From: Tritrichomonas foetus
Taxonomy: Eukaryota; Parabasalia; Tritrichomonadida; Tritrichomonadidae
Assembly: GCA_001839685.1 (NCBI GenBank)
Contig: MLAK01001038.1
Coordinates: 115,136 to 161,656 of the forward strand
Direction: 5' to 3'
DNA: 46,521 nt
In this document: positions 1 to 9,556 of the stretch, one piece after another
Layout of the letters: each line of letters begins with the position of its first letter
Numbering within the stretch: the stretch's first letter is position 1
Position numbers and translations under genes: made by a program
Notes under the pieces: model-generated
What the model saw: the letters and a program-made list of their open reading frames with translations, nothing else
Database searches by the model: none
What the model was told of the DNA's origin: nothing

Positions 1-365
1 TCAATCAACAAAAAACGTGCAAAATAAAATATTGAATGAATTTAATCAATTCAGCAAGATTAAACCTACAGCACGACGATATGTCCCAATTATTATAAGC
101 TTTTCATTATTGAGTAAATCAATTTTATTGAATACTTTACAACTTTTCAATATTTTTTTTTTATTATCTCTTTATCTCAGTATTTCTTTATTAATTTCGT
201 TCGACTTAATTTTCATATTTTACCTCTGACATGACGTGAATTCAGCATCAAAATATAAAAACATTTTGTAAGAAACGCAATACTTTCAGGTACTCTTGAG
301 ATGCTAATAAGTTTTTCTATGTCGCCATTTATACATTGAAAAAGTTTAAACTTTCACGAACCCAT
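1..365. other. AT-rich intergenic DNA, left edge
   Basis: No gene is supported here. A 70-codon open frame from a GTG at 17 encodes a hydrophobic, low-complexity stretch with no recognisable family and no ATG at its start, so I treat it as chance. The DNA probably holds the 5' flank of the LST8-like gene that starts at 366. I see no RNA gene. Confidence 0.6.
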
Positions 366-1277
366 ATGACTTATTCTGTTTTACTTGCTGCGTCATACGA
401 TCTAAAAATCCATGCATTTGACCTTTCTCAAGGTACCTCACTTTCCGAATTCGAAATTGCAAACTCCCAAGCTAATCGTATATATCCGTATATGGGCCAT
501 AAATTTTATGTGGCCACCTATAATTACGTCTTTCAATATGATTATTATTCACGCACAAAAAAGCCGAACATTTCAATTGTTGCTCATGATGGAAATGTCA
601 CCGATCTTAAATTCAACCAAACGTGTTTAATCACATGTGGAAACGATAAGAAAATCATGATATGGGATCGGTCATGCCAGTTGCAGTCTAAAATTGAAGT
701 GGGAACTACCATGAATTCACTTGAATTGCTACCGTCAGGCTCACATTGTATTGTTGCATGTGAAAATGGAACGATTCAAACTTTTGATATAAGAAAGACT
801 GAAAATGGTTGTATTCAGAAACTTTCGATATCATCCAAGCCTGTCAGGTCGATTGCGCTTTCATCTGACAGTTTAACTTTAGTTGCAGCTACTCATGATG
901 GAAAAGCAATATCTTATTCAGTTGCGAATGAAACATTAGCAGAAAACTATAGAATATCTACAACTAAAGAAGTTCAAACAAAATGTTCAATTTCACCTGA
1001 CTCACATTTCTTTGTGACTGGAGCAGCAGATAATACTGCGAAAATTTGGGATTTAAAAACAGGCGAATTGAAAAATTCTTGTTTTGGTGGCGGAAATCAA
1101 GAATGGGTATGGGATTTAAAATTTACTGCAGATTCTCAAAAATTGGTGACTGGAAGTAGTGATGGAACATGTAGAATTTGGGATGTTGCAAGTGGAAACT
1201 TACTGATGGAAATGCCAAGACTAGAAAAATGTATTTCTGCTCTGACTTTAATTGATGTATGTAATTATAATGTTTGA
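366..1277 (+). CDS. LST8-like WD40 repeat protein (TOR complex subunit)
   Basis: Encodes about 303 residues, the length expected for LST8/GbetaL (about 300 to 325). The frame is open back to a TTG at 336; the first ATG is at 366, just before MTYSVLLAASYD. Several WD repeats are visible, for example TGAADNTAKIWDLKTGEL and TGSSDGTCRIWDVASGNLL. The order of the last repeats (a SPDSHFFVTGAADNTAKIWD block, then an insert ending EWVWDLKF, then the final WD blade) follows the LST8 pattern, in which a W-W segment precedes a short last blade. LST8 is a beta-propeller that binds the TOR kinase domain in TORC1 and TORC2. WD40 assignments by eye are easily confused, so a different small WD40 protein remains possible. 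Its 3' end converges with the Pmp-like gene across 138 bp. Confidence 0.72.
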   Translation: MTYSVLLAASYDLKIHAFDLSQGTSLSEFEIANSQANRIYPYMGHKFYVATYNYVFQYDYYSRTKKPNISIVAHDGNVTDLKFNQTCLITCGNDKKIMIWDRSCQLQSKIEVGTTMNSLELLPSGSHCIVACENGTIQTFDIRKTENGCIQKLSISSKPVRSIALSSDSLTLVAATHDGKAISYSVANETLAENYRISTTKEVQTKCSISPDSHFFVTGAADNTAKIWDLKTGELKNSCFGGGNQEWVWDLKFTADSQKLVTGSSDGTCRIWDVASGNLLMEMPRLEKCISALTLIDVCNYNV

Positions 1278-1415
1278 ATAATAAAATTTCTATATTTATG
1301 TCCAAGTATATACCCATTATTGAGATATATTTTTGCTATTGGTTTAGATTATATGAAAACTAAATAATAAGTTGATAATAGCGATTTTTATTAAAAACAT
1401 GATTCTAAATTTATA

Positions 1416-3071
1416 TTAAATTTGTACAGCCCTTGATCTAATTCTTCCATGATCTTGAGCCATAAACGATGAGGAGTCTTTCAATGATGTAAATCTTCTT
1501 CTAATCCACACAAAACAAACTATAAAAAACAATGGAATTAAAAAACTCACATATGCTTCATTCATTAATGACACTTCTGGATCATCAAAAACTTCATCCA
1601 GTCTTAATTTTTGGAATTTATCAACAGGCTCTTTCTCTGAATTAGTCATAAAAGGATAATTCATTAATTTTGGATCTAAAGAAATTGGTTTCATATAATC
1701 TTCACCATATTTTACATCAATGCATAGCTTTTCAGCGTTTTTAGTATATTCTGTAGGAGGAACACTAGTAATAAATTCATCAGTGCTCTTATATGTTTCA
1801 ACATTTTTTTTCCTAACATTTTTTTTGGAATTAGCCTTTTCTTTATGATTTTTAGGGGTATCTTTGTGGTTTTTAGGAGTATCTTTATGGTTTTTAGGAG
1901 TATCTTTATAGTTTTTAGGAGTATCTTTATGATGATTTTGGGGTTTATTTGGATTATTTTCTTTATCACAATTGAAATTTAGAAATAAGCAATCGAGTAA
2001 ATTAGATTCCTCATTAATTAAAATATTTGAAAAAGATATAACATATGAATCAAAGAAACAATGTGAAAATAATGCTTGATTTCCATTTCCACAAATTAAG
2101 CAAGGATAATTATCATTATCAGAAAATGAAATTTTCTCACATATCCAATTAGTGTCACCTAAATATAAAACGCCAAGATCACCACCACTATTCAAAAAGA
2201 TTTGCCCATATTCAATTGTTGATGGATTATTTGAAAGAATTGCAAAATTTCTTCCAAGTTCGCAAGTATTATTAAATGCAGTAAAGAACGATAAGGAAAA
2301 TTTTTGAGAAACAGTTGAAAAAAATGATGATGAAGCTCCTTTCATTCCTTGGTTATATGAAGTATTTAAATAGCGATGACTTTGAATACCCTGAACGAAA
2401 GAAATCGATTCAGATGATAAAAGTGACCTTTCGAGCCCTGAAAAAGTGACACTAGTATAGTTGGTGGTTTGACGACCAGACAAGTGTGAATGAATTGACT
2501 GTCCACGTGATGCACTTTGACAATTTGTAAAAAACAAATAATTATAGGTTGCATTTAATGCAAATTGAATGAATAAAGCACCTCCGTCTTTATATGAAAG
2601 ACAGCTTTCAAAAAGTGAATAGGAAATATTCACATTAGTTTTAATGCCATTCATTGAAATTGCTCCTCCGTGCTGTTTGAAATTTCTGCAGTTTAAAAAC
2701 TTACAATAGCAAACATTAAGCGGACGTTCAGAAGAATAAATATGAGGCTGACCGTAAAATGAATTGAAAAACGGATTTTGATTATTTGGCTTGGAATTTT
2801 CGCTTGAACAAAATATAACAGGCGATAAGAAGTTAACAAACGTCGAGCTGAGCATCGAAGCGCTAAAACAATTTGTACGCGAAAAAAATAATGAAGAAAA
2901 CGATGACGAAAAACGCAAGTTTGAAAGCTGTATGTTGGAGTATCGAGATGGTGTGAGAGGGGAAAGGGTGTACTGTGATAATGATGTTAATGATAAAAGA
3001 GTTAAATTTAACATCAATATGCCATGGTTGCTTTTATTGAAATATTTGAATAAAAAGAAAGCTTTCATCAT
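1416..3071 (-). CDS. Pmp-like beta-helix surface protein with C-terminal membrane anchor
   Basis: Encodes up to 551 residues. A hydrophobic leader lies near the N-terminus; the first ATG pair is at 3071 and 3068, but an in-frame ATG at 3014 (MLNLTLLSLTSLS) would give a tighter signal peptide, so the start is uncertain. The body has short blocks typical of polymorphic-membrane-protein-like right-handed beta helices: HGGAISMNG and KDGGALFIQ, each followed by runs such as SLFESC and FFTNCQSAS. A lysine-rich tandem repeat follows, then one transmembrane segment (VSFLIPLFFIVCFVW) and a basic tail of about 28 residues. The expected topology is a type I surface protein with an extracellular beta helix. 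Trichomonads encode many such proteins, with proposed roles in adherence; this function is inference. Divergent from the DHHC gene (122-bp gap). Confidence 0.72.
   Translation of the reverse strand: MMKAFFLFKYFNKSNHGILMLNLTLLSLTSLSQYTLSPLTPSRYSNIQLSNLRFSSSFSSLFFSRTNCFSASMLSSTFVNFLSPVIFCSSENSKPNNQNPFFNSFYGQPHIYSSERPLNVCYCKFLNCRNFKQHGGAISMNGIKTNVNISYSLFESCLSYKDGGALFIQFALNATYNYLFFTNCQSASRGQSIHSHLSGRQTTNYTSVTFSGLERSLLSSESISFVQGIQSHRYLNTSYNQGMKGASSSFFSTVSQKFSLSFFTAFNNTCELGRNFAILSNNPSTIEYGQIFLNSGGDLGVLYLGDTNWICEKISFSDNDNYPCLICGNGNQALFSHCFFDSYVISFSNILINEESNLLDCLFLNFNCDKENNPNKPQNHHKDTPKNYKDTPKNHKDTPKNHKDTPKNHKEKANSKKNVRKKNVETYKSTDEFITSVPPTEYTKNAEKLCIDVKYGEDYMKPISLDPKLMNYPFMTNSEKEPVDKFQKLRLDEVFDDPEVSLMNEAYVSFLIPLFFIVCFVWIRRRFTSLKDSSSFMAQDHGRIRSRAVQI
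1846..1930 (-). repeat. 21-bp coding tandem repeat (KDTPKNH units)
   Basis: Four to five copies of a 21-bp unit encode the heptapeptide KDTPKN(H/Y) in the Pmp-like protein, between the beta-helix part and the transmembrane segment. Copies differ by single bases (H or Y at position 7). This looks like a hydrophilic stalk and is probably variable in length between isolates. Confidence 0.85.
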
Positions 3072-3107
3072 TCGTAAACAAAGGCCAAATAAATTATTAA
3101 TTCTTCT

Positions 3108-3116
3108 GTACGTTAA
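3108..3116 (-). promoter_or_regulatory. TTAACGTAC element, shared divergent promoter
   Basis: An exact copy of the 9-mer TTAACGTAC (reading on the minus strand) lies in the 122-bp gap between the Pmp-like gene (36 nt upstream of its start at 3071) and the DHHC gene (77 nt upstream of 3194). It is one of four exact copies in the window, all near gene starts. AACG-type cores are bound by Myb proteins in trichomonads; assignment to Myb is inference. Confidence 0.45.
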
Positions 3117-3193
3117 ATTATGTGAATATTTGGCCTTGACAATTCGCCTTTTTGTAAATCGTTGTTTTTTCTTGTTTCAGCAACTCTTGACGA

Positions 3194-4165
3194 ATGACGA
3201 GAAGTGAAGAGGAAGAAGCAATTGTAAATATAAATTCCTTTAATGACAATATCGAAAATATCGAATACGAGCCTTATCGAGATATCACCGAATTTCCAGG
3301 ATATTCAAAATACGAAGATAGATGCTTATTATGTTGTAAAGCGCATTACATACCAGCTCTAAAATCATATTTTATTGGACATTGGATGTTTATGCCAGTT
3401 TTTCCATTTTTTGTATATTTCCTAGCAGTTACTGCATTTTTGGTCATATTAGTGATTGGATTAGACTTACTTGAGCTTGTAGAAATTGTTCCCGTCCTTG
3501 TTATTTTATTCATCTTAGGCTTTTTATTTTTATATAATTATACTCGAACAATCGTTGATGGCCCAGGGTACTATCCATTTTCCTATGTTCATGACAATGG
3601 TAAACCGCCTGATATTTGGTCAGGAATTCAAAGTAATGATGAACAATATAATTGGGTACAACTCCAAGATAGGCCACTACGTGCTGCCTTCTTTCGTTCT
3701 GCACATAGGTATGTCATACGACCTGATCACTTCTGTGATTGGGCAGGAACATGGATTGGAAAACGAAATTATAAGTTTTTCTTCCTTTTTAACTTTTATG
3801 GAATGTTTTATCTTTCTTTTTTCACTGTTTATATGATCAGATGTCTTCTTATCCTTCTTGTTCCGTTTAAGTTCTCTGTTCATCTAGTTTTCATTCTCAT
3901 CTATACATTACTTGGTATGTCATTTACCGTTTTAACTGGAAATTTCTTTTTTACCGCTTTATTTCACGCTTTAAAGAATACTACATCTTGGGAAATATGG
4001 AATGATATTGATACATCACAGTTCAATCGAAATAATTGGCGAGAAAACCTTGAAGATGCTTTGGGTGAAGGAAACATGTGTTTATGGTTCTGCCCATTTT
4101 CTCCATGGATAAATATGACGAATGAAGAAATATCAGCAGGTTATGTTGCATATGATGATTGCTGA
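3194..4165 (+). CDS. DHHC-family protein S-acyltransferase with DHFC active site
   Basis: Encodes 323 residues. Four membrane segments are visible: two at about 65-90 and 97-117, then two at about 195-222 and 228-258. Between the pairs lies the cysteine-rich-domain equivalent, RPLRAAFFRSAHRYVIRPDHFCDWAG, ending in WIGKRNYKFF, the family's conserved junction with the third span. The acyl-accepting cysteine is kept (C181), but the signature is DHFC, not DHHC. Most zinc-binding cysteines of the domain are replaced (for example RAAFFRSAHRY where RASHCSVCNRC is typical). A TTSWE segment after the fourth span matches the TTxE region. The C-terminal GEGNMCLWFCPFSPW resembles the usual family tail. 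The family transfers palmitate to cytosolic cysteines of membrane-associated proteins. With the second His and the zinc ligands missing, activity is uncertain. Confidence 0.85.
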   Translation: MTRSEEEEAIVNINSFNDNIENIEYEPYRDITEFPGYSKYEDRCLLCCKAHYIPALKSYFIGHWMFMPVFPFFVYFLAVTAFLVILVIGLDLLELVEIVPVLVILFILGFLFLYNYTRTIVDGPGYYPFSYVHDNGKPPDIWSGIQSNDEQYNWVQLQDRPLRAAFFRSAHRYVIRPDHFCDWAGTWIGKRNYKFFFLFNFYGMFYLSFFTVYMIRCLLILLVPFKFSVHLVFILIYTLLGMSFTVLTGNFFFTALFHALKNTTSWEIWNDIDTSQFNRNNWRENLEDALGEGNMCLWFCPFSPWINMTNEEISAGYVAYDDC

Positions 4166-4466
4166 TTTTGTTCTTTTTTTATTTTCTTTTTATTTGTTAT
4201 TAAATATCTATACATGATATACTCTTATTCATATTTATTTTCATTAAGGTTTTATCTCCATATTATGATAGATACATTAATTTATACATCTAACATAATT
4301 GATTTTCCATAACTAAGTTAATTTAACTGAGTATATTCATATTCTATTTCATAATTAACTCTTTGGAGAAATGAGATTATGCATAATCATAGCAAGAAAA
4401 TAAACATTTACAGAAATTAATAACAGTTTATTCTTAAAAACAAATTAAAAATAAACACAAATCACA
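4166..4466. other. Convergent intergenic spacer
   Basis: This AT-rich gap lies between the stop codons of the DHHC gene and the coiled-coil gene. It carries the two 3' UTR and polyadenylation regions. I see no gene or RNA in it. Confidence 0.6.
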
Positions 4467-5993
4467 TTATTTCGCGTGTGGATTCGGCACTTTTGCCTGT
4501 TGAATCATTTCATTTGCTTCATTTTCAGATATGCCTAATATCTGAATCAGAGCGCGAACCTTTTGTTGATCGTTAAGGTTGACAACATCTGGTAATAAAT
4601 TCATTGCAGCGTTTCTCTTTTCAATGAATGTTTCGTTCATCTTTGCTTTAGTTAATTGACTTCTTGCTCTTTGTTTTTGAATTCCATTCAGTCCACTTTC
4701 AGATCTAAAAACTTTCTGTCTGAGGGAGAAAGCAGTTTGACAATCACGAGCTCTTTGAGCTCTTCTAATCGCAGCTGTTTTATCTTCGAGTTCAATTTTT
4801 GCGGTATAAAGTTTATTTTGCATTTCTTTATCAAGCTCAATTTGTCTCTGTTGAAGATCAATATCTCTTTTTTGTAAAGTTTGCTTGAATTCTTCAATCT
4901 CTTCTTTTTGTCTTCGAAATATTTTTTCGGCAGCTTCATTTCTTTTTCTGAGAAGTTCTGCTTCTTGTTCTAGTTTTTCATTGGTTTTCGCTTGGTTTGT
5001 TTTCATGACTTTAGTGAAATTCTGTTGCTCAGTTTGTAATAAATTATTCACTTTGTTGATTTTCTTTTGAACAAATTCTTCATTTCTTTTATTTACGGAG
5101 ACTGTTCGCTCGTTTCTTTTTTCAGCTTTTTCAGCTAATATATTGTCTCTTTTTTGATATTTATCCGGAATTGTAGCCAAAATTTCATCATTTTTTTCTA
5201 ATCTTTGTTTCATTATTTCTTCTTCTTCTTTTAATCTTTGTTTCATTTTTGTTATTTTTTCTTCAAAATTTTTGGAATGTCTTTGTTGGGCTACGTTTAT
5301 TTTTTCGGCAGTTATTTTAGCAGATTCATTTAATTTTTGCTTCCTTTGTTCAGTTAGAAACATGTATCTTTTTTCGAAATTTGAATCCGATGGTTTTGTA
5401 GATTTATGAGATGCAAACAAAAGACCATCTGTATTAACATTTCTTTCAATTTGTGAGAAATCTTGTTTATCTGCTTTTTCTTGTGCCTCTTTTATTAAAA
5501 TTGAAAGCTTTTCATCATGAACAGAAGATAATTGTGATTGTCGTTGAATTTTAGATTCACCATGTTGAATTTTGTATGCAAGTCTTAATTGATTTAATGC
5601 AATTTTTCGAATAATGTTTTTATTCATTTCTTCCTTAGATTTAATGATATTTTCCTCAACTTCAGCCATATGTTTCTCATAAACAACAACAGGAGAAGGT
5701 CTTTGTGATGTGAAATCAATTCCTTTTTTGGTTTCTTGGATTTGTTGAATTAAATCAGCTCTTTTTTCAAGATGCCGATTGTATGCATCGATAGCTCTTT
5801 CTTCATCAACCTCAACTTTCAAAAAATGCTGTATAGGCAAAGAAACTAGATCTGATTGCTGAATTCCAAGTAACTCCATTGTATCGATAATTATTTGATT
5901 TCGCAGGGAAAAGGGTAACGGTTTTGGTGGTGGGACTTTGATTTTAGCATGAACAGGAGGGTAAATAATCTCTGGTTTCTTTTTTTCACTCAT
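4467..5993 (-). CDS. Long coiled-coil protein, function unknown
   Basis: Encodes about 508 residues from the ATG at 5993 (MSEKKKPEIIYPP). The frame continues upstream to an ATG at 6080, but those 29 codons (MIMNRYIFKKF and on) are AT-rich and unlike the rest, and a short 5' UTR is the rule in trichomonads. The first 45 residues are proline-rich (VKVPPPKPLPF-like). From about residue 90 to 470 the protein is almost continuous charged helix rich in E, K, Q and R, with segments such as RQKEEIEEFKQTLQKRD, so a long coiled coil is expected. No catalytic motif is visible. Candidate roles are cytoskeletal or flagellar-base structure, which these cells have in abundance, but that is inference. It is divergent from the ankyrin gene across 155 bp. 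Confidence 0.75.
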   Translation of the reverse strand: MSEKKKPEIIYPPVHAKIKVPPPKPLPFSLRNQIIIDTMELLGIQQSDLVSLPIQHFLKVEVDEERAIDAYNRHLEKRADLIQQIQETKKGIDFTSQRPSPVVVYEKHMAEVEENIIKSKEEMNKNIIRKIALNQLRLAYKIQHGESKIQRQSQLSSVHDEKLSILIKEAQEKADKQDFSQIERNVNTDGLLFASHKSTKPSDSNFEKRYMFLTEQRKQKLNESAKITAEKINVAQQRHSKNFEEKITKMKQRLKEEEEIMKQRLEKNDEILATIPDKYQKRDNILAEKAEKRNERTVSVNKRNEEFVQKKINKVNNLLQTEQQNFTKVMKTNQAKTNEKLEQEAELLRKRNEAAEKIFRRQKEEIEEFKQTLQKRDIDLQQRQIELDKEMQNKLYTAKIELEDKTAAIRRAQRARDCQTAFSLRQKVFRSESGLNGIQKQRARSQLTKAKMNETFIEKRNAAMNLLPDVVNLNDQQKVRALIQILGISENEANEMIQQAKVPNPHAK

Positions 5994-6148
5994 TGAGTCC
6001 AACAAAAAAAACGACTTACAATTGAATCTTTTTTTATCGACTTTATTAAACTTTTTAAATATATATCTATTCATTATCATATGAATATTTTATTCAAAAA
6101 TTGAATCCTTTATATATATTCAAAAACTGGGAGGCAATTTTTTTTCTA

Positions 6149-7416
6149 ATGAATAGGCAAAAGGATGATCCATCAGAAGATTCAAACTTTCGTGCATTAA
6201 CAACAACTGTCATGTTCAATGATTTCGAAAAACTTGAATCTATGATAAAATCAGCACAATTCTCCCGTTATATAAAATTGATTCGTTTTTCCATTAATCT
6301 TGATGGAAAAGAGAATCGATCAAAAAACCATTCATTTTTGCCATCTGATAACCTTTCATTAATGCATGTAGCTGCATTTTATGATGCACTTGAGTGCTTC
6401 ATTATATTATCTCAAAATGGATTCCAGGTAGATTGTCAAAGTGCCGATTCACTTCATCCCATTCAATATGCTTGCTATTCTGATGCTGTTGAAATTGTTT
6501 CGTACATTTTACAAGTCAAGCCAAGTGAAGCGACATTTAATTTTTCTGACAAAGTTTTCATTTATTTATTTATTATTCTCTTTATTTATGCTCGTCTGCT
6601 AGATTAAATAATTCTGCAACTATAATTGAATTACTTCATAGATCAGGCACGAAGTATCCACAAACAGTCACAGAGTATTCACCAATTCAAAAAACGATTT
6701 TCATTCGAAATGTCCCACAATTAGTCGCATTTTTAAATGTTCTGAAATCAGATGATCAAAATGCATCATCAAGCGATTCATACATAATAACTGCCGTAAA
6801 GAACCACGAGTTTACAGCAATTCCATTACTTGTCAAAGCTGGCTATGATACTGGTTATGTTAATAAAGCGGGCGAATGCGCTCTTCAATTGGCGTGCTTT
6901 TACAATGATCGGAATGATAAGGAGGATTCGAAATATGAACTTATTAAATACTTACTTGATAACACCACAAATATTGAACCTCGTGTATCGAACACACAAG
7001 GACCTGCTCAATGGATATGTAAGTCGAAATCACCAGATATCGCTAGATTATTTTTTGAGAAAAAGGGAGACCAAATTGATGTTCACCGTGTCGATCAACT
7101 TGGATATCTTGGTCCATCATACTTAAGTTTTTTCAAATCTAACCAGTCCGATATTATAGATATTTTAAAGATTTTCCGTCAACATGGATTCGATTTTAAT
7201 TATTATAATATTCAAACAAATACACCATCCATATTGGAATCATTTATATTAGCAATCGATAAATTACATAATGTAATTAAATGGCTACTAGAGAATGGTG
7301 CAAACCCGAATGTACCTTTCGTCAGAGGTAATGGACAATTTAGCACTTTGTTAGAAAAGGCCCTTGCTACATACTCAATTAGTCATCATTTTAAGTCTTA
7401 TCAATCAAATAAATAG
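6149..7416 (+). CDS. Ankyrin repeat protein, frameshifted
   Basis: Two overlapping open frames together read as one ankyrin protein of roughly 420 residues. The first starts at the ATG at 6149 (MNRQKDDPSED) and contains ankyrin blocks such as SLMHVAAFYDALECFIILSQNG and HPIQYACYSDAVEIVSYILQ. It runs into hydrophobic junk and stops at 6607. The +2 frame is open from 6550 and continues with LNNSATIIELLHRSG, ALQLACFYND.. and VIKWLLENGANPN to the stop at 7416. The switch must lie between 6550 and 6604, where the DNA is an ATTT/ATT short repeat. An indel there (sequencing error, allele or real mutation) is the simplest reading. GT-AG introns that restore phase would delete good ankyrin sequence, so I do not favour splicing. 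Ankyrin proteins are one of the largest trichomonad families; the partner is unknown. Confidence 0.7.
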
Positions 7417-7511
7417 GAAAACATAATCATTTGCTTGTAAATTAAAAATAATATTATATTAAATAAAATAATCAACATCTTATATTGGGAGTCTGATACC
7501 ATTTGTCAAAA

Positions 7512-7525
7512 AATGTTTAAACATT
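7512..7525. repeat. 14-bp perfect palindrome
   Basis: AATGTTTAAACATT is a perfect palindrome in the 259-bp spacer between the ankyrin and Hsp70-like genes, about 150 bp before the start at 7676. It may be a binding site for a dimeric protein, but in such AT-rich DNA palindromes of this size can arise by chance. Confidence 0.35.
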
Positions 7526-7675
7526 ATTTATTATTAATTATTTTACGAAATAAATAATTTTATTATTCTCGATTTCCATATTAAATTTTTAGATTTGGCT
7601 GTTGGTTTTGATGTGAATTTTTCACTTAACATATCATCCAACCAACCATTTATTAATAGAAACAAAAAATTGAGA

Positions 7676-9370
7676 ATGTTGTTTTTCTTGTTTAGCAGCG
7701 GGTTATGCCATGTTTTAGCAATTGATTTAGGTTCAGAATATTATAAAATGGCTCAATCAACGATTTCTGGTGAACCCAAAATGGTTTTAAATAGCAATTC
7801 GCAAGTTTCAACACCAACCGCAATCGCCTTCAGATCGTCTCGAAATATTACAAAACCAATCATTCCCGAAGATGTTTTTAAATACCAAGTTAAATTTGGA
7901 GCACAAGCCGTTCCATTATTGAAGAGAAATTCGACTCTTGGCTTTCAATATTTAAATCGAGTTATTGGCCGTTACAATCACACAGAATTTCACACTTGTC
8001 CCTTAGCAAATATTACGGAATTACTCGCAATTTCGCTATATACATATATCGGAAAAACGCCTTATACCGACGGTCTTTCTTTTGTTATTCCACAGTTTTG
8101 GACAAACGAGCAACGCAGAACAATTTCAGAAGCCTGTGAAATCGCCGGATTAACCATTCAAACCATCGTCGATGATTTTTCGGCAATTTCAATTCTTTAC
8201 GGCTCAACACGAAATAACAAATACAAAGCAAAGCCAAAAAATGTTTTATTTATTGATGTTGGCGCAACTTCAATTAAAGCATATGCGGCCAAAATGGTAT
8301 GGAATTCAGAATCATCAACAATATCTCAAACAGCTGCTTTTTGGTCTGAAAAATGTGGTGGTTATTATTTTGCTAAGTCTTTGGCAGCAGGGAAAAAAAT
8401 TTCTATAAATAAGGCCAAAAAATTACTTCAAACTTCATCTTCACAAAAAGATATCATTCAATATGTTGGAAATGAACTCGAAGAACTCACAAGAATCATT
8501 CATGCTGCAATGAACCTATCTGCCCAAAATGGAGCTCCAATTGATGAAGTTCAAGTAACAGGTGGTGCTTCAACCTATAAATTTGCTGTTGATACAATTT
8601 TAGCAGCAACGAAATTACCTTTAATTCATAGAGATTTTAATGCGAATGAAGCTTATGCACTTGGTGCAGTTATAGCAGCTCTTCAAATGACAGACATGAA
8701 TGTTTATCCACCAGTTTATATCAGCCGAGTTCCAATGTTTTCAATGGTTGCTGTTTGTGGAGATGCTATTCCATATTGCGTTAAAAATGAAGTATGTGAA
8801 GATGTTCTGATTTCTAATTCTACTGGCTGTGAAAGAATCAATATGTATTCAACATTAGATGAAATTCCTGAAGGAACTCTTCCAATTATGGCTGAATATG
8901 ACTTGAAAAATATATCGAAACTCAAAATCACTGATCCCAAAAACGCTCATGGAATCATAAAAATGAAGGCTCCTGATGCACTCATTGATGCTGTTACATG
9001 GTGTCAATCTCCTGAAAACTGCAAGGAAATTGAAGCAGTTCCATACTTTAGAAGAACAGTCGAACATGAAGAAGCAAAAAGATGGGCAAATGCTTATTTG
9101 GATATCGTGAAATCAAAAGAAAGAAAAATGAAATTATTAGTGAAAGTTGAAAAACAACTTAATATTTTAAAGAAACTTTTAATCCCTGAAAATAAAAATG
9201 ATGTTTCTCAAGAAAACGTTTTCCCCATTCCTGAAAATTTGAAAGAAGTTTTTATGGACAGATATCATGAGTTTTACTCAGGAAAAATGCATAATATGGA
9301 TGAAGGAGAAGTCTCTGGTGCCCTCGAAGATCTGGAAGACATTGTTAAATCAATTGCTGAACAGTTATAA
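7676..9370 (+). CDS. Secretory-pathway Hsp70 relative (GRP170/Lhs1-like), short form
   Basis: Encodes about 565 residues from the ATG at 7676; the frame is open further back but has no earlier ATG. The N-terminus MLFFLFSSGLCHVLA is a short signal peptide, followed directly by AIDLGSEYYK, the GRP170-type form of the Hsp70 phosphate-1 motif. Further Hsp70 landmarks are FVIPQFWTNEQRRTISEACEIAG then DDFSAISILYG; phosphate-2 FIDVGATSIKAY (about residue 195); GGYYF; and the adenosine motif VQVTGGASTYKF (about residue 292) with EAYALGAVIAAL. The segment between GGYYF and VQVTGG is much shorter than in typical Hsp70s, so lobe II of the nucleotide-binding domain is compressed. The remaining 220 residues are helical and charged and end without KDEL. 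GRP170/Lhs1 proteins are ER co-chaperones and nucleotide-exchange factors for BiP; that role is inferred from family. Confidence 0.75.
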   Translation: MLFFLFSSGLCHVLAIDLGSEYYKMAQSTISGEPKMVLNSNSQVSTPTAIAFRSSRNITKPIIPEDVFKYQVKFGAQAVPLLKRNSTLGFQYLNRVIGRYNHTEFHTCPLANITELLAISLYTYIGKTPYTDGLSFVIPQFWTNEQRRTISEACEIAGLTIQTIVDDFSAISILYGSTRNNKYKAKPKNVLFIDVGATSIKAYAAKMVWNSESSTISQTAAFWSEKCGGYYFAKSLAAGKKISINKAKKLLQTSSSQKDIIQYVGNELEELTRIIHAAMNLSAQNGAPIDEVQVTGGASTYKFAVDTILAATKLPLIHRDFNANEAYALGAVIAALQMTDMNVYPPVYISRVPMFSMVAVCGDAIPYCVKNEVCEDVLISNSTGCERINMYSTLDEIPEGTLPIMAEYDLKNISKLKITDPKNAHGIIKMKAPDALIDAVTWCQSPENCKEIEAVPYFRRTVEHEEAKRWANAYLDIVKSKERKMKLLVKVEKQLNILKKLLIPENKNDVSQENVFPIPENLKEVFMDRYHEFYSGKMHNMDEGEVSGALEDLEDIVKSIAEQL

Positions 9371-9532
9371 TGAAATTTGAATAAAAGGACTCTAAATATC
9401 TTTCTTTTTTCATCATTTCTTGATCTTGGTAAATTTACCAATTGATATTTTAAATTTGCAATATGACCAAATATATGTTCAAATATATATGCGGTTTCAA
9501 ACAAAGTGATCTATCTCATTGTATTTAAATAT

Positions 9533-9541
9533 TTAACGTAC
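9533..9541 (+). promoter_or_regulatory. TTAACGTAC element before the charged-repeat gene
   Basis: An exact TTAACGTAC ends 15 nt before the ATG at 9557, at core-promoter distance for a trichomonad gene with a short 5' UTR. It matches the copies at 3108, 14631 and 46404. Confidence 0.45.
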
Positions 9542-9556
9542 AGAGAATTTGTAGAA

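Noticed and set aside
2791..3207. 138-codon plus-strand open frame
   Set aside because: It lies mostly antisense to the Pmp-like gene, whose signal peptide and beta-helix rungs are convincing; the translation here shows no domain and runs into the DHHC start.
6502..6602. GTACAT...CTAG interval as an intron that would restore the ankyrin frame
   Set aside because: Phase fits (101 nt), but it would remove good ankyrin sequence (SYILQVKPSEATFN) and the 3' end lacks a trichomonad branch motif; an indel in the ATTT repeat is simpler.
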